A stretch of DNA of 64,000 nucleotides from Selaginella moellendorffii (GCF_000143415.4 NW_003314309.1:551459-615458); one strand, 5' to 3'; numbered from the stretch's first letter, positions 20,640 through 33,809 are shown. Notes: generated by a model from the sequence alone, not told the origin. A program made the numbers and translations.

Positions 20640-23100
20640 ATAGTGGCGAAAACCATTCCAGTTCTTTTAGTGGTAGTTAAAAGGCTTTTGTCATGTGCAT
20701 TGACTTCTTTAAAGTATTTTCTACTTTACCCTTAAAATACACTTGTTTTTTGAAAAATTTATATCTTTGATATAATCCTCTAAAAGAATGCTTATAATTG
20801 TAATTTAATTTACCTCACTTTCGAGCAAGTGGCTCTTTTCTTTCAATCATTTGTTCATGACATGTGTTATTACATGATGATAGTATGATTTTAAATTACA
20901 CCTCGCTAGCTATTGAATTTGACCTAACAATGCACTTAAATCATGCTTTTGTGATCTGTTAGTGAAGGCTTAGTTGCAAAGCTTGAGAGGTGGTGAACTT
21001 ACAAACTTAGGAAATCTCTTTGAGGTGGATGATTAGCAATGGAACTCAACATTATCATGTTAGAGTAAATCACCTAAAACCACAGATAGAATTAATTTGT
21101 TGTATAAATTTATGCCATTTTTAAGATCGATATCTCATTTCCATTCTCTCTTTTCACATAGTTATAAAGCATTAATGTCTTATCTACTTCATCATTTGTA
21201 TGATTTATAGTCAAATTTTTGTTTTCCATTTCTTTGTCAAAAATTCTCCCTGTGATCAGGAATCCATTCATAAAGTTTAAAGCAACAGATCACATTGATG
21301 GTATTGCCAACATTTTAAATTGGAAAATGAAAGTTCTCGCATAACTTATGAAAAAATGGATTTATGGATTACATTGGTTTTCACAATACTCATATTATAA
21401 AGGGAGAAAAGGCAAAAGCTAAAACATAAGATTTTGATAGTAAGGGTGAGATGGATATTGTAAATTTTGATATTAGGAATATAAAGTTCAAGGCATTATG
21501 GAATCTATGTTTCTGATTCTATTATTGCAAAGCTAGAATATAGATTTATAAAAGACCTATGGGAGTTATTTGAGAAAAAATACCAGTAACTTACCACAAC
21601 TTGGGTATCAGTATACTCAATTAAAGTTCTTTATCTAAAGCTCAAAGATAGAGAAATATTTTGTTTACTTCACATATATTTGGCCAATTTTTTAAAATCT
21701 GATCAAGATGTTTGTGAGGAGCAGAAGATCCTATACTTTAACCATTTTTTTCTAGAGAAGTATGACAATCTAATAGTCATAGTTGAGATTGTGCAACACT
21801 GAGAGTTATAGAAGAAAAGATTAAGTTGCATTTGTAATCATAATCAATCAAAACACCTACTTGCCAAAGCATTTGAAGTATTCTTAGAGGTGTTAGTGTA
21901 GCTGCCATAATTGCATACAAAACTAAAGCTTGAGGGAAGTACTCAATTTCCTTGTGATGCTAATAATTCTTCAAGTGATTTTAAAAAGGAGGTATCATGT
22001 ATGATCACTGCAAAAAATGAGGCCATTAAAGCAAAACTCTAAAAAAGGACCTTGCCAAGAACAGAATGCCTTTTGTGAATGCGTTGATTAGAGATTATAA
22101 AATGATATTTACTTTATCTATTTCATAATTGTTTTTTATTCTTTGAGTGTCAATTCATGAGTAAATTGATCAATAAGGAGTGGTTTCAAAAAATAAGGGT
22201 AACTGATTGAATTTTTGTGGTTTTCAATAGTTAAAAGATAAAGGCATATAGTAATTTCTTTTAGAAATAATTTTATATTAATTATAAAAAATGCCTTATA
22301 TACCTCTGATATGATTAAGAGTTTATTATCTATTCTTTTATTGACAAACTTTCAACAAAACTTGCTGCTATATACTCCACGAGTTTACTAGTGAAGTGAT
22401 ACTTATTAGATATAGAAACTATAATCTTTATAAAATATAACTTTCTATTGTATAATAAGATTTTAAAGTTTACTTCTAAGGATTTTAGAATCAATAATCT
22501 TCAAAAAAAATTTGTCAAAATAATTTTGGAGTTGGCACAATCAAATATAGATGGACTTTTGCAATCTAAACATTAAGTGGTAAACTTTATATGTTTAATT
22601 CATTAATGATTTTATTTATTATACTTCAATATTGTTTTGGAGAGTTAAACATTTTAGAGATGGAGAGCTATGACTGAAGTATTCACCAAGGAAAAGCTAC
22701 TCATTCTTAAGAATAATTTTGTGATGAATATTTATTACATGAATTTTTTGAATAATATGCTAACACATGGATAAAGTATAACTTATTATACACAAGAATA
22801 AAATGCTTTACTTGGGTAGTGAAATAATACAATAGTGGAAGAAACAAAAATCATATTAATAACAACAATATCATTAAATTCCCATTTAATAACATTTGAA
22901 CATTTTAAAAAGAATATTTAATCAAATATTCCTCTAGTTGCAATACTTAAATATGTGAGTGCTTGGGATATAAGAATAGATATATTAATTAAGGTTTAAA
23001 ATATATAAGAATGGATGGACTAGATTCAGTCCTAAATTGGCGATCCATATACTATATTACTATAATTAGTGTATTATCTAGGTAGGGTAATACATGTATA
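20640..23100. other. AT-rich DNA with a possible copia-type gag relic
   Basis: Between about 21260 and 21800 translated pieces in changing frames (KFKATDHIDGIANILNWKMKV; then 'ELFEKKYQ'-like and 'YTQLKF...L+SSK') recall the UBN2/gag region of Ty1/copia elements. Many stops and shifts make this weak. I see nothing recognisable in the remainder. Confidence 0.3.
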
Positions 23101-24690
23101 TACATATTTATAAACCTTACACTATAATTCCTTCCAGAAGATGAAAAGGTGATGATAATAAATCAAATGGAACATCTGAAACTTTTGCTAGGTGATTATA
23201 AATTATTATAAGAATCTAAAGTTCATATAAAACCATCAACAATATTGCTGACAACCATAATTAAAACAAAATCCAAAGCCATAGCACAAACATCAATCAT
23301 TCATAGAATCTCAATGAACTAATTGTAACTTCATATATATCTGCCAAATGTTAAAACCAACTATGAAGCCATAATTTTGAACTGAAGCAAGGGACTTTGA
23401 GAGCTATAATAGTTTATAAAGCACATTGCAATAAACATAACATCCCATCTTTAGATTTATTTGTTGATAATCCTTTAAAACCATCATTAACTCAGACTTA
23501 CGATTATAAACAAAACTTATATTTGCATCTTCCCTTCGGTTAACATTTGAGATCTGTATTAATTTAAACTCATAATTGTTATCTTTGTTTAGCACCACAC
23601 ATGAGAGGTTAGACTCACTCCATTTGTCTTCCACATCCTCCTTAACCTTTTCTCGAAGGAAAAGAAACCTTTAAACCACTAACTCCATTCAAAATTTATT
23701 GTGTTTATCCTCATTTTGCCATTTATATTTCACTCCATTATTACATCTGTTTAATCTCATTATATTGGGGTTAGATGTTTCATTTAGACTTGCTGTATTC
23801 ATCCTCACTCCACAATCTATGTCATTTGTCTCTGCTCCACAATCATATTTGCTTGTCCTTATTCCATTATCAAAGCCAGACTCCATCCATCCCCTTTACC
23901 CCCTCCTCCAAAGAAAAAAAAGTTTAAAGTGTCAGGGTAAAAAGAAGGAAGCGAGAAAAAAGGAGAAAAATATATTGTGGAAGAAAAAAAGTGGATAAAG
24001 AAGCATTAAAATAGAAAATTTCAGCAATTATCAAAGTATAAATGGGGAGAAAAAAGAAAATATATTTAAAGTCTAGAGAATAAAAAATCTACTATGATAA
24101 AATACTTTAGCTAGCACGAGATAAGGAAAAATTTCACACCACTTAACTTCCTCAACACACAATTCAACATTTGAGATAGGAAAATCAATAAATAATTCCA
24201 CACTCTCAAAGGAACATATAAACTCCTCAATAGCAAATAATAAAATAAAGACTCTCATTAGCATTCAGGGATATACACTTAACTTGAAACTTTAACCAAA
24301 GTGACTCAACCTTTGGAACAAAGGAATACTTAACACTATAATTGATCAAAGACTCCACAATAAAATAAAAGTAAGATTCTAAGCTTCACATATATACTCA
24401 ATATTCAAATTCGTATAAGAAGGATAGAAAACACTGGACTCAATACTAGATTGAAAATGAACATTATAAGAGTTAGAAATGATTAATGTGCCAGGAGAAG
24501 GAAATATTCTAGATGAGAAAGGAACACTAAAAACATGAGAAGATAGCTTAGGTCGAGAAATAATAAAAGGCTAAGAAAAAGTAAAATGTAAAGAGAAAGG
24601 ATTAGATGGCAAATTAAAAGATTGATGCAAAATCTCCAATTCATCTCTAAAATAATTTCCATAATAATCAAATTCCTCATCACAATCTAG
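23101..24690. other. AT-rich DNA without recognised genes
   Basis: Only short open frames (about 60-100 codons) of low-complexity composition are present, with no domain I recognise. It may belong to the decayed repeat that continues at 24700. Confidence 0.35.
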
Positions 24691-24699
24691 AATTTATTC

Positions 24700-25480
24700 A
24701 AACTTGTAAACATTGTTGTGAGATATAAATCTCTAAGCCCCAAAGTGGAGCCAAAAAGGTGCCCCATAATAATAGTCGAAGTGGAAGTCCAACAAACATA
24801 AAACTCCTTTGATAATGAGAAGAATGACTCCTCCTTAGAGCTTGTAGGGAGGCAGCCATACATGTTTGGACTAAACGCTCTAACTTGGAAAGTCGAACGT
24901 GAAAATGGATCTTCAAACAAAGTGCTCAAGGAATAATCATGAAGCAATCAATGAATAAGTTTCTAAAAAGGAACATAAGAAGGACTAATACATGGCAAGT
25001 GTTGTGACACATGGAAGTGTCAATAATGAGTCTGAAAAAGAGTCCAAGAAGGAGTCTGAAATGGAGATTAAAGAGTTTAAAAAAGAGTCTAAGATGAAGC
25101 CAAAATGCTCAAAATGAACTCGAAATGGAGTTTGAGGTGACGTTTGAGATGGACCTGAGGTGAAGTCTAAAATGGACCGAAATAGAACCCAAAATAGAGT
25201 CTAAGATGGACCCAAGATGGACTTGAAATGGACTTAAGATGGATCTGAGATGGAGTCTGAAATGGACCCATGATGAAAGTTGAAATGGAGTTTGAGATGA
25301 ACTTGAGATGGGCTGAGATGAAATCCAAAATAAATTCGAAGACTAAGATCAAAACTGAGATCAAATTTGAATCCAAATCTGAATCCGAATACTATAGGGT
25401 GAAAGCCCAAAGCAATTATCCTCCGGAGGGGAAAGGGGGGCAAGCAAGGAGCAAACGAAAGGGGCTACAACAGGTTTAAA
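24700..25480 (-). repeat. Repeat D with hexamer-like minisatellite, minus copy
   Basis: Reverse complement of 33810-34520: both have 'gcttagagattt/gcttagggattt', then a long run of degenerate 'gagatggactc' units (24980-25400), then 'caattgctttgggctttcaccc'. The unit length drifts around 6 and 12 bp. The copy is cut by the assembly gap. Confidence 0.6.
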
Positions 25481-25483
25481 AGT

Positions 25484-25583
25484 NNNNNNNNNNNNNNNNN
25501 NNNNNNNNNNNNNNNNNNNNNNNNNNNNNNNNNNNNNNNNNNNNNNNNNNNNNNNNNNNNNNNNNNNNNNNNNNNNNNNNNNN
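25484..25583. other. Assembly gap (100 N)
   Basis: Exactly 100 unknown bases, the usual placeholder for a gap of unknown size. It follows directly after repeat D, so a collapsed repeat is the likely cause. Confidence 0.99.
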
Positions 25584-25914
25584 AAATAGTGGAGGATCCC
25601 CACTCCTAGAAAAGTATAATAGGGAAAGTGTGAAAGTTAAATTCCAAAAAAACTAATTTGGCCTAGCTCAAAAAACCTATAGCCAAGTGATATAATCAGT
25701 CTAAGGATAAAACCCAAACCCCACAAAGTTCTGTGATTTCTACTAGTCCAGCTCATAGTACGTCCCGTGTGACTTACTCATTTAATATCGTGACAAGAGC
25801 TTTGAGCTGCTACGACTCTAGAGGAGAATTTTTGTAAGAATTGATAATCATGTAGAGCACGGCTTCCAGCAAACCCTTGAAAGTAGAAGTTCTTAGGAGC
25901 TCCATCAGCCGTCC
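25584..25914 (+). promoter_or_regulatory. 5' flank of the intact NPF gene
   Basis: 331 bp between the gap and the transporter start. It should hold the promoter and 5' UTR, but I see no convincing TATA box or known element. The ATG at 25915 begins MAPHGDEDEE, matching the start of the disrupted paralogue (MACHGDEDEE), which fixes the start. Confidence 0.35.
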
Positions 25915-27384
25915 ATGGCTCCCCATGGCGACGAAGACGAAGAGAAATCTCTCAGAGATCCTCTACTACTCCCGGATGAACAGGAGGAAAAGCTCGTCCA
26001 GGACGGGAGCTTGGATTTCTATGGATCTCCAGCGGTGGCTTCCAAAACAGGGGGGTCTCGCCTCTCCACTCCGCCGGCCTTGCTCGTTTTCATGCTCTGC
26101 TGCTCCCTCTCGCTCTATGGGGTCTCTTACAACTTGGTCCTTTTCATGGTCTCCAAGCTCGGCCTCTCCAATGCGGCGGCGGCGACCCAGGTTAGCATAT
26201 GGACAGGCGTTCACGACTTGTCCCCGCTGCTCGTTGCTTACGTCTCCGACTCTCACCTGGGAAGATTCAAGACAACTCTGGGTGGTTCTCTGATCTATTC
26301 CTTTGGATTGGCTTTGCTCTCGCTCTCGGTCCTGCTCGTCGAGAACAAAGTTCGTGTAACTTGGCTGTTTTTCGTGGCTCTCTACGTGATTGCTCTGGGG
26401 AAAGGATTTGTGGCGTCGCTACTGGCATTTGGAGCCGACCAATTTGATGGCAAAGATCCGGTCGAGGCCGCGAGGAAGAGCTCGTACTTCAACTGGTACT
26501 ACTTTAGCTCCTCCATGGGTCTTCTCCTGGCAGTGGTGGGTGTGGTGTATATCGAAGACCGGCTGGGTTTTAGCAGCGCTCTCTTCGTTTGCACGGGGGC
26601 GATTCTTTTCGGGATCATGGTTTTTTCGAGCGGCACCAAGTTCTACCGATATGCTTCCAACTTGACAGGAAACCCATTCGCGAGGCTGTGTGATCATTCC
26701 AACTTCGCGGGAATTTTCTTGGTGTGGCTCGGATCGGTGGTGTACGAGGCAATGCGAGCACAGACTTTCTCGCTCTTCGTTGAGCAGGCCGCGCTCATGA
26801 ACACAAAAGTTGGCGGCTTTCGCGTCCCCCCGGCATCGCTCAACTGTTTCGATCCCATCAGCGTTCTGGTGTGGACGGTCGTCTATGATCGCGTCTTGGT
26901 CCCGGTGATGCGTCGAGGGACGGGAAACTCGCGGGGTTTTACGTTCTTCCAGAGGATGGGAGCAGGGCTTGTGGTGATGACAGGGGCTATGGCGTGCGCG
27001 GCTGTGCTGGAAGCAAGACGTCTCGCGAATTTCCACGACGAACGAGATCAGATCAACGTTTTGTGGCAAATCCCCCAGTTCGCGCTTGTCGGCGGCTCCA
27101 AGGTTTTCTATTACGTGGGATTGATCGAGTTTCTCTATGACCAAGCTCCCGAGAACTTGAGAACTCTGAGCGCGGCCATGGCGTTCTTCTCAGCGTCGGT
27201 GGGGAGTTTTCTTTCCGGATTTCTCGTGAGCATCACGTCGAGCATCACTGGAGAGCGGGGATGGATCCCGCGAGATCTCAACGATGGGCATTTGGATTAC
27301 TTCTTTTGGCTGCTCGTTGCGCTGGGCGTCGCGAACTGGCTGTTTTTCTTGGCCTCGTCTCGCAGTTACAAGTTTAAAGAGTAG
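25915..27384 (+). CDS. NPF/POT-family proton-coupled transporter
   Basis: An intact single-exon frame of 489 residues, somewhat short for plant NPF proteins (usually 500-600). About 12 hydrophobic segments follow an acidic N-terminus. The family signature FGADQFD is at about residues 172-178. Others are DSHLGRFKTTLGGSLIY, QTFSLFVEQAALM, VPPASLNCFDPISVLV and YDRVLVPVMRRGTG. NPF members move nitrate, peptides, hormones or glucosinolates at the plasma or vacuolar membrane; the substrate cannot be read from sequence. In helix 1 the usual ExxE[K/R] motif is absent: the equivalent stretch reads CCSLSLYGVSYNL. The disrupted paralogue at 18315-20612 has the same change, and the pair are inverted about 5.3 kb apart. 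Confidence 0.85.
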   Translation: MAPHGDEDEEKSLRDPLLLPDEQEEKLVQDGSLDFYGSPAVASKTGGSRLSTPPALLVFMLCCSLSLYGVSYNLVLFMVSKLGLSNAAAATQVSIWTGVHDLSPLLVAYVSDSHLGRFKTTLGGSLIYSFGLALLSLSVLLVENKVRVTWLFFVALYVIALGKGFVASLLAFGADQFDGKDPVEAARKSSYFNWYYFSSSMGLLLAVVGVVYIEDRLGFSSALFVCTGAILFGIMVFSSGTKFYRYASNLTGNPFARLCDHSNFAGIFLVWLGSVVYEAMRAQTFSLFVEQAALMNTKVGGFRVPPASLNCFDPISVLVWTVVYDRVLVPVMRRGTGNSRGFTFFQRMGAGLVVMTGAMACAAVLEARRLANFHDERDQINVLWQIPQFALVGGSKVFYYVGLIEFLYDQAPENLRTLSAAMAFFSASVGSFLSGFLVSITSSITGERGWIPRDLNDGHLDYFFWLLVALGVANWLFFLASSRSYKFKE

Positions 27385-27953
27385 GCATAACATGTTAAGA
27401 GTTTAAACGTTCTGTTCGGAAGGCAAATTTGTCTGCTGCCAACCAAGACTGATCCTCCTGTCTCTTAGTTCTGCTGCTCGAATAAGTTATTCCACAGTTG
27501 TATCCTTTCTCAGGGGCTTGGATCAGGAGCAGCAAATCCAGATCGAGCGCATTGCATTGCTTTAGTCCCAGATGGTCAGGGATCTGGACCAGAAACTCTT
27601 GCTTGAAGATGGTCAAAGCCAGGCATCGCCCAAATCTTTGCCGCTTCCAGAGCCTTCTTCCAGCGCAATCCAGGGCCTTCCCCATTTCTTTTCGTGCAAT
27701 CGGTGCATCACAATCTTTAGCCAGGTAGAGTTGCAAGAATGGATGGATTCAAAGATTTCTAAGCTCGTAGCAAATTTTCCTCCTATATCTTATCTGTGCA
27801 TCGTTGCATTGTTCCTCACACAGTAACTAGGGAACTATCAAAGCTGTGTTAAAATAGGCCAGGCAAATTCGTGACAAAACCTTGGCTATGGCAAGAATTG
27901 GATTAAAAATCTGATCTATCCTAGATCTTACAAGATTATCATAGCGACTGCGC
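27385..27953. other. 3' flank of the NPF gene
   Basis: Contains the presumed 3' UTR. An open minus frame (27395-27736, 113 codons, MQLYLAKDCDAP...) has no domain I recognise, and there is no supporting splice or promoter signal. A decayed gene fragment is possible. Nothing else is seen. Confidence 0.3.
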
Positions 27954-28160
27954 TTAGTTGAGCTCAACACCTGGACAAACTATGGAGGAGATATCACCAA
28001 CAGGCGCTTCCAGGAGAAGGAGCACAAGATTAGCCCCCAAAACGCTCACACCCTCGCTCAAAAGTGGAGATTTGTCACCAGACCATTCGTCTCGGCGACT
28101 CCAGCCATCTACAAGGGTGTGATCTACGTTCCAACTTGGAGTGGGCTCCTCTCATCCCCT
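27954..28160 (+). pseudogene. PQQ-type beta-propeller gene fragment
   Basis: One frame reads NTWTNYGGDITNRRFQEKE, then ALAQKWRF, then SATPAIYKGVIYVPTWSG. These match the first propeller blade of pyrroloquinoline-quinone/polyvinyl-alcohol dehydrogenase-like proteins (W..YGGD..N.R; atPai.kGvvYvptwsG.lyal). After TWSG the frame breaks (LLSSPGIF instead of the expected hydrophobic blade strand), and gypsy relics follow from about 28190. It is a truncated, non-functional piece. Confidence 0.6.
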
Positions 28161-28189
28161 GGAATATTCCTCGCATCTGTTACGTGGTA

Positions 28190-30062
28190 GAGGGCATTTC
28201 TCGCAACCATGGGGAGATTAAATTGATTGAGAGCAATTGTTTTCATTACCACAAAGCTAAACATTATAGCAAAAACTATCTTCTTATGAAAGGGTTAAAG
28301 AATACTATAGTGAATGTGGTAGAATCTATTGTGAATATAATTTAGGTATTTATTATAGATATTCTAAAGAGAAGGTGTGTCAAATGACATTTCAACAATG
28401 AAAACAATATTATGTCTTTGTTTTTGTAGTGAAGATTTTTATCTTGAGAAACCTCTTATGGTTAAAACAAATACTAATGATAGTGTTATTAGAATTGTAT
28501 TGTTTCAAGTTGGGTATCCTCTCACATACATGATCCATAAATTTGATACCACATAGTAGAATTACCCTATTTGAGATAAAGATTTATATGCCATGATTTT
28601 TGTTGTGAATGAATGGCATATTTGTATGAACCAGACTTCCATATGAATTCAAAATATTAATCTCTTCAGTATTTTAGGATTTTCACTGTTGCTTTGTTCA
28701 TTGGCAAGAGTTCTTGTAAGAGATGTGTATCAAGATCTAGTACAAATATAGAGATGACAATAAAGTGGCTAATGATTATCAAGAATTATGAATTATATCT
28801 CATTCATGAAGCTATTTAGTGATCTCTTAGATGAGATTAAGGATTTTATTGACTTTGACTCTTTTATCATTAATATGTATGTGAAATTTTTAGCCTTTAT
28901 AGATTTGAAGAGTGGTAAGTTTGTGTCATTCAAAATACAATATGAAATCAAGGTGAAGAAAGGATGTGTAGTGATTCCTTGTATTAACAAATTCATCAAA
29001 CAGATCTTGATTAAATGTCATAATGTGCCAAATGCTAAGCATTTAAGGTATTCATAATGTATATATTGGTGAAAAGTTATTTCTTTTAGCATGGGATGAA
29101 ATTAAATGTTAAAAATATATATGTGGTTATTTGACCTGCCAAGTGGGCAAAATTAACCATCAGTAGCTTACTAGCTTCTATCATCTTTTACATGTACTCA
29201 AGAACAAATAGGGTACCATCCTAATAGACTTTAACATTAATTTACCCAATTTTTTTATTAAATAATGTTATTTGGGTTGTTATAGATCGTTTAATAAAGA
29301 TGGTTCACTTCTTCCCAGTGAAAATAATAATTAAAGCTTTTAAATTTGCTCAAGTCTTTATAAATCAATTATTAAATTTTTAGAATTTTCCAAATGACAT
29401 TATGAGTGATTGGGATTTGAAATTCACATCTAAGTTTTAAAAAATAATTTTTAAGAACTAGAGAATAAATTGATTATAAATAGTGGTGAACGTCCACAAT
29501 CAAATAGGCAGATAAAACACATGAATTAACTATTGAAAGATATGTTACAGTATTTTGTGGGAAACTTAATTTACTAAATAGTATAAGAGAAGTATTTGCC
29601 TTTTCTTATAATAACACTTAATAATCAAATACCAACATGTCTCTATTCATGGTAATATACAATTATAAACCCAAATCTCCCATAAATTTGAGTTTGGCTT
29701 TAGTCCAAGTCATGGATTAATCCATCATCTAGATCATAGAGATTGATGTTGGTTCCAATCACTATTCTTGTTTAAAGGTTGGTGAAGACATTGCAAGATA
29801 ATTTAAAAGTTATTAGTTTATTAAGGATGATATGGAGAAAGTGATTCCAAGTGCTAGTCATGACTTGGATGACATTCTTAAGGAAGAGAAAAAAGTGGTA
29901 TTGCTATATGATTTGAATTGTTTTATTCTTTTATTTCTATAACTTTATTGTCATGTGAAAGAGCTATATTGCTTTTTTTCTTTTATCATGACATTGGCGT
30001 TGCCATTTGCACATCTTTCTAACTATATTGCCTTGGACTCTCTTCATGTGAGGGGAGAATGA
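28190..30062 (+). mobile_element. Decayed Ty3/gypsy retrotransposon body
   Basis: In order: a zinc-knuckle relic (NCFHYHKAKHYSKN, with Tyr in place of two Cys) near 28230; an RNase H relic (VGYPLTYMIHKF, DLYAMIFVVNEWH) at 28510-28640; an integrase zinc-binding and approach region (IKQILIKCHNVPNAKHL) at 28930-29050; and an integrase core in several frames (DRLIKMVHF near 29290, SDWDLKFTSKF near 29405). A purine-rich tract 'gtgaggggagaa' at 30048-30059 precedes 'TGATGTATACC', likely the 3' LTR start. Reverse transcriptase and protease are missing or unrecognisable, and every domain is broken by stops. Confidence 0.6.
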
Positions 30063-32383
30063 TGTATACCACAAAAATATTTAAAGATTATTTTATGGCT
30101 TGGGGGGTTTAAGGATTGAATGTCTTAAAGTTTGGAGGCTAGTCTAGGGTTTGCTCCCTATTTGTTTCAATGTTGTTATTATTTGTTGTCCAACTCTACT
30201 AGTTATTTAGTTTATTTTCAAATGTGAAATTGAAAAGGTTTATGATATTAGGATATGCTTCTTTTATAAGTTAGATTAAATTTTATTTAAAATTAAATTT
30301 AAAATAATTTACTAGTCAAAATATTTAGATGGTTATTTAAATTTTTCTTGTGATATAAATTATAAATTGTTATAGAAATGAGAGTTTTTATATTATTTCT
30401 TATAGCTAATACTAATAGGTATTTCATTAGAAAATTACAACTAGTTTTTGCTTAGTTTATCATCTAAATCTAAGAGTAATTTTGTCTTCTAAAATTTGGT
30501 TGATCATTAGTTTTAAATTAGATTATAGTTTTTGAAGACAAAAATAATTTATTTTATACTTTTACTTATTAAAGACTTCTTGGTTTATTTAATTCACCAA
30601 AAGTAGAAACATTTCTAGAGATTTTTATAACTTTAGTGGCATCATTCCACTTTTCTTTAAAAATTACTTTGAAACTATATTTAAAATAATCAACTCTAAA
30701 ATAAAATTAATCAAATATATTATAGACAATAAATAAAATATAGATAAATCAATTTATTATTTATTATTACTCAACTAAAAATATTTAAAGTTTCACTATT
30801 CATATATATTATTTAATTTTGAAACTTATCAACTCTAGTTATTATAAAACTAATATATTTATACTTTATAAGTACTAAAAATCCACCCAAGATAAATATT
30901 ATCTTTTATCTCAAGGAAATAATGTATTTCAAAAATTAAATATTAAATTAATTAATAATAGGAGAAATAAAACATGTGGTAAATTACCTACAATTTTATT
31001 TAATTATTTAATAAAATTTTAAATATTCAAATTTTAAAAATTTAATTTTATATGGTAAATTACCTACAATGAAACCATCTAAAGGTACTCCATAATTTTA
31101 GAATTAAACTTTTCAAGTTTAATTAATTTAAAGTAAATAAATCCATCCATTTTATTTTGAATCTAAATGAGCAATTAAAGAGCATATCCTTTGGTCAAAA
31201 ACATAGTCAAACAGGTGCTAATCTATACCCAATTGAAATCAAAATATTAAAATATTTAAAAGATGCTTTTAAAATCTTTTACATTTCTTTAGGTTTTTAA
31301 GTTTGTTACTATTTGCAGCCTATGGTTAGAGTTTCTTAGGATAACTTAATTGTGATGAAGGCTTTTAAGCGTCGTGTCTATGTTCATCCATTGAACGAAG
31401 ATAGATTGAAAAAGGTTTTGTTAGTTGCGAAGGCAAAAGCATTAAGGTCAAAACTAATGTAGGGGTGTATGCAACATAAGTCCAAGAAAATTTATTATTG
31501 GTGCATGCCATTTTTACCCCCTATGGCTGGATGGAGATTGTACAAATGTAAGGCCGCTACTTAAATATTTAATTATTTAATTAAGAAATTAATTATATTT
31601 AGTTTTATTTTAACTTTCAAAAATATTCTATGATTTAGAAATAATCAATAAATTGATTGCACAACTTTTAATGGGTTCCTAATATTTAAAGAAAATAGTT
31701 ATCATCACACTTTCTGTTTTGTATAGTTTTTCTCCTTAGTAAACTTTACATAGTTCCTTCAGATGTTTTGAGTTAAATTTATAAAATAAATCATGCCACA
31801 TATTTACAAGTAATGTTAGTTATTTTTAGTATAATTTAGTTTTCAAAAAAATTTATTATAAAAATTGCTACGATATAGATAATTTTATATTTGAGACTCT
31901 TATATCTTCAAGGTTTCTGCACTCTATGAAATTCTATAATCAAGTTAGGCAAATGAATTTTATTAATTTACAGCACAAATGTTCTACAATGGAAAAAATA
32001 TCTTATATATTTATCATTTTTTTATTTATTATCTTTTTATAATTTTTATTCATAGGATAAGAGAAGCTTATAGTTGACTTACAACATTCTCATTCTTAAA
32101 TTTTCCTATACATTTTTAACTATTTTAATACTTTAAATTAATATATAATATTACTTATGAGTATGAATGGATTATATATGAACTTGAGAAAAATTTATAT
32201 TGCATATTGATTTAACATATTAATGCAAAAGAGAAATTTTGAGCAATATAACTCCAAATGCCACATTTTATCATTTAAACATCTTTATTGATATAATTTA
32301 ATTAATTATACTATAATATGAAAATGACTATAATTTTAAATTCAAGATATTAACTTAATTTTAATTCATTCAAAAAATGAAGT
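30063..32383. other. Very AT-rich DNA, probably LTR and decayed repeat
   Basis: The first part is probably the 3' LTR of the preceding gypsy relic. The rest is extremely AT-rich with many short 'tttaaat' runs. No gene, RNA or other named element is seen. Confidence 0.35.
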
Positions 32384-33000
32384 TGTGAGGTCCAAGTATA
32401 CGACTATAATGCCGTATACTAATACTAGCATAGTGGGATTTTGGTAGGCATCAAATTAATTTCAATCCGGACCAATTGCTCTTGTATATAAACGAGGGTT
32501 TTTGGGTTAATTGATATGCATATTTCTTGTATTCTCTTTCTATATTTTATGCACTCACATTAATGAAGGTGAGAGGTAGTTTTGATTGTTTTTTAGGAGT
32601 GTTAGGATTAGGATTTTGGTTTAAATTTAGCTTTTGCATTGTCTTGATCTTCTTTTTCTTATTACTTTTTGGATTTTGGTTTAAATTTAACTTTTGTATA
32701 GTCTAGATCTCCCTTTATCTTATTATTTTTTTTAACTTCTTCTTTTTTGCTCTTTTCTTTTTGTTTATCTTCATGGTAGAGTAGTTCTTTTGACTCGAGC
32801 AATAATTGGTGCAATTATTTGATGTTGTGGTTGCAATTGAACAATCAAACTTAATTAATGCTAACATTCACGGTATGTGGTACAACTCTTTCTGCTCTTG
32901 TTGCTAATTCTTGCGTTTGGCTGGAGTTCTTCCAAAGGAATCCTAGGGATGATGTATACCATTGGTTCAATCTATAAGTGACTAAATTTTCCATTCTATT
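32384..33000 (+). mobile_element. Element A fragment: LTR plus start of gag
   Basis: A complete 176-bp LTR-A (32384-32559, TGTGAGG to CTCACA) is followed by the leader and the first part of gag (32780-32960). That part matches 39785-40000 of the better copy, including the 'caattgaacaatcaaa' segment. The element ends near 33000. It has several stops and is not functional. Confidence 0.65.
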
Positions 33001-33809
33001 TTAATCATTTAATTACACCTTTGACCACTTGAAGGAGTCTTTTTTACAACCTTTATAAATCCTACTCCGGACTTGGGGACTTGCTAGTTGTGAATGGCAC
33101 CTATGCCACTCAGCCTTTAAATTTGTTTTAAGTGTTCCATATGTCTAATCCCATGATTGACATCCAAAGGTACCATTGACATATCAGCCTGTTATGCTAA
33201 AACCATACCCATTCACTTTTGTCACCCTGGTAGTTTAAAACCATTTGCATCACAGACCCGTCTCTAAAAGATTAGGCCATTTATCCATGAGTGATTATCT
33301 CATGACTACACCTTAGCATCCATAGGATGCTTGAAGAAATAAGGAACATCCTTTTTTAATGTCCCTTCTTCAGTTCTCACCAAGCCCTATCCATGGCCAT
33401 GTTCACTAACACTGCCATTAGATGAAGGTCTAAAGGTCCAACCACTAAATCCCATTGACATTTGGGACTTCCTCACCATATAACCATATCCTTGGTCACT
33501 ACACAAAAAGATTAATCCTCTTCTTTTCTACAATTTGGGATTTTGGGATGACATGTTGAAACACAATAACCCTACGCGAACCTCATGGGTACTCTCCCCA
33601 CCTTCTACCTTTAGGTGCCCTAGCCATGTGGCTACAGTGAGGTTCCAATGAGCCACACCAAGTATTTAAGTAGGTAGTGCCACTCACACTTAAATTATGA
33701 GCATCAACCATTCGATCTTCCGAGGGAGCTAAAGTCAACTCTTGAACACTTCACTAAGCTACCGTGTTTGTATTCACTTTCCTTTCTTGGCCAAACTGGC
33801 TCCACCCTC
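33001..33809. other. Unrecognised repetitive DNA
   Basis: Moderately AT-rich, with no open frame of note. The style (short C/T-rich phrases, no splice pattern) suggests decayed retrotransposon DNA, but I cannot name a family. Confidence 0.3.

Noticed and set aside
27395-27736. 113-codon minus-strand frame after the NPF gene
   Set aside because: No recognised domain, no splice or promoter support, and overlap with the likely 3' UTR. Left as unassigned.
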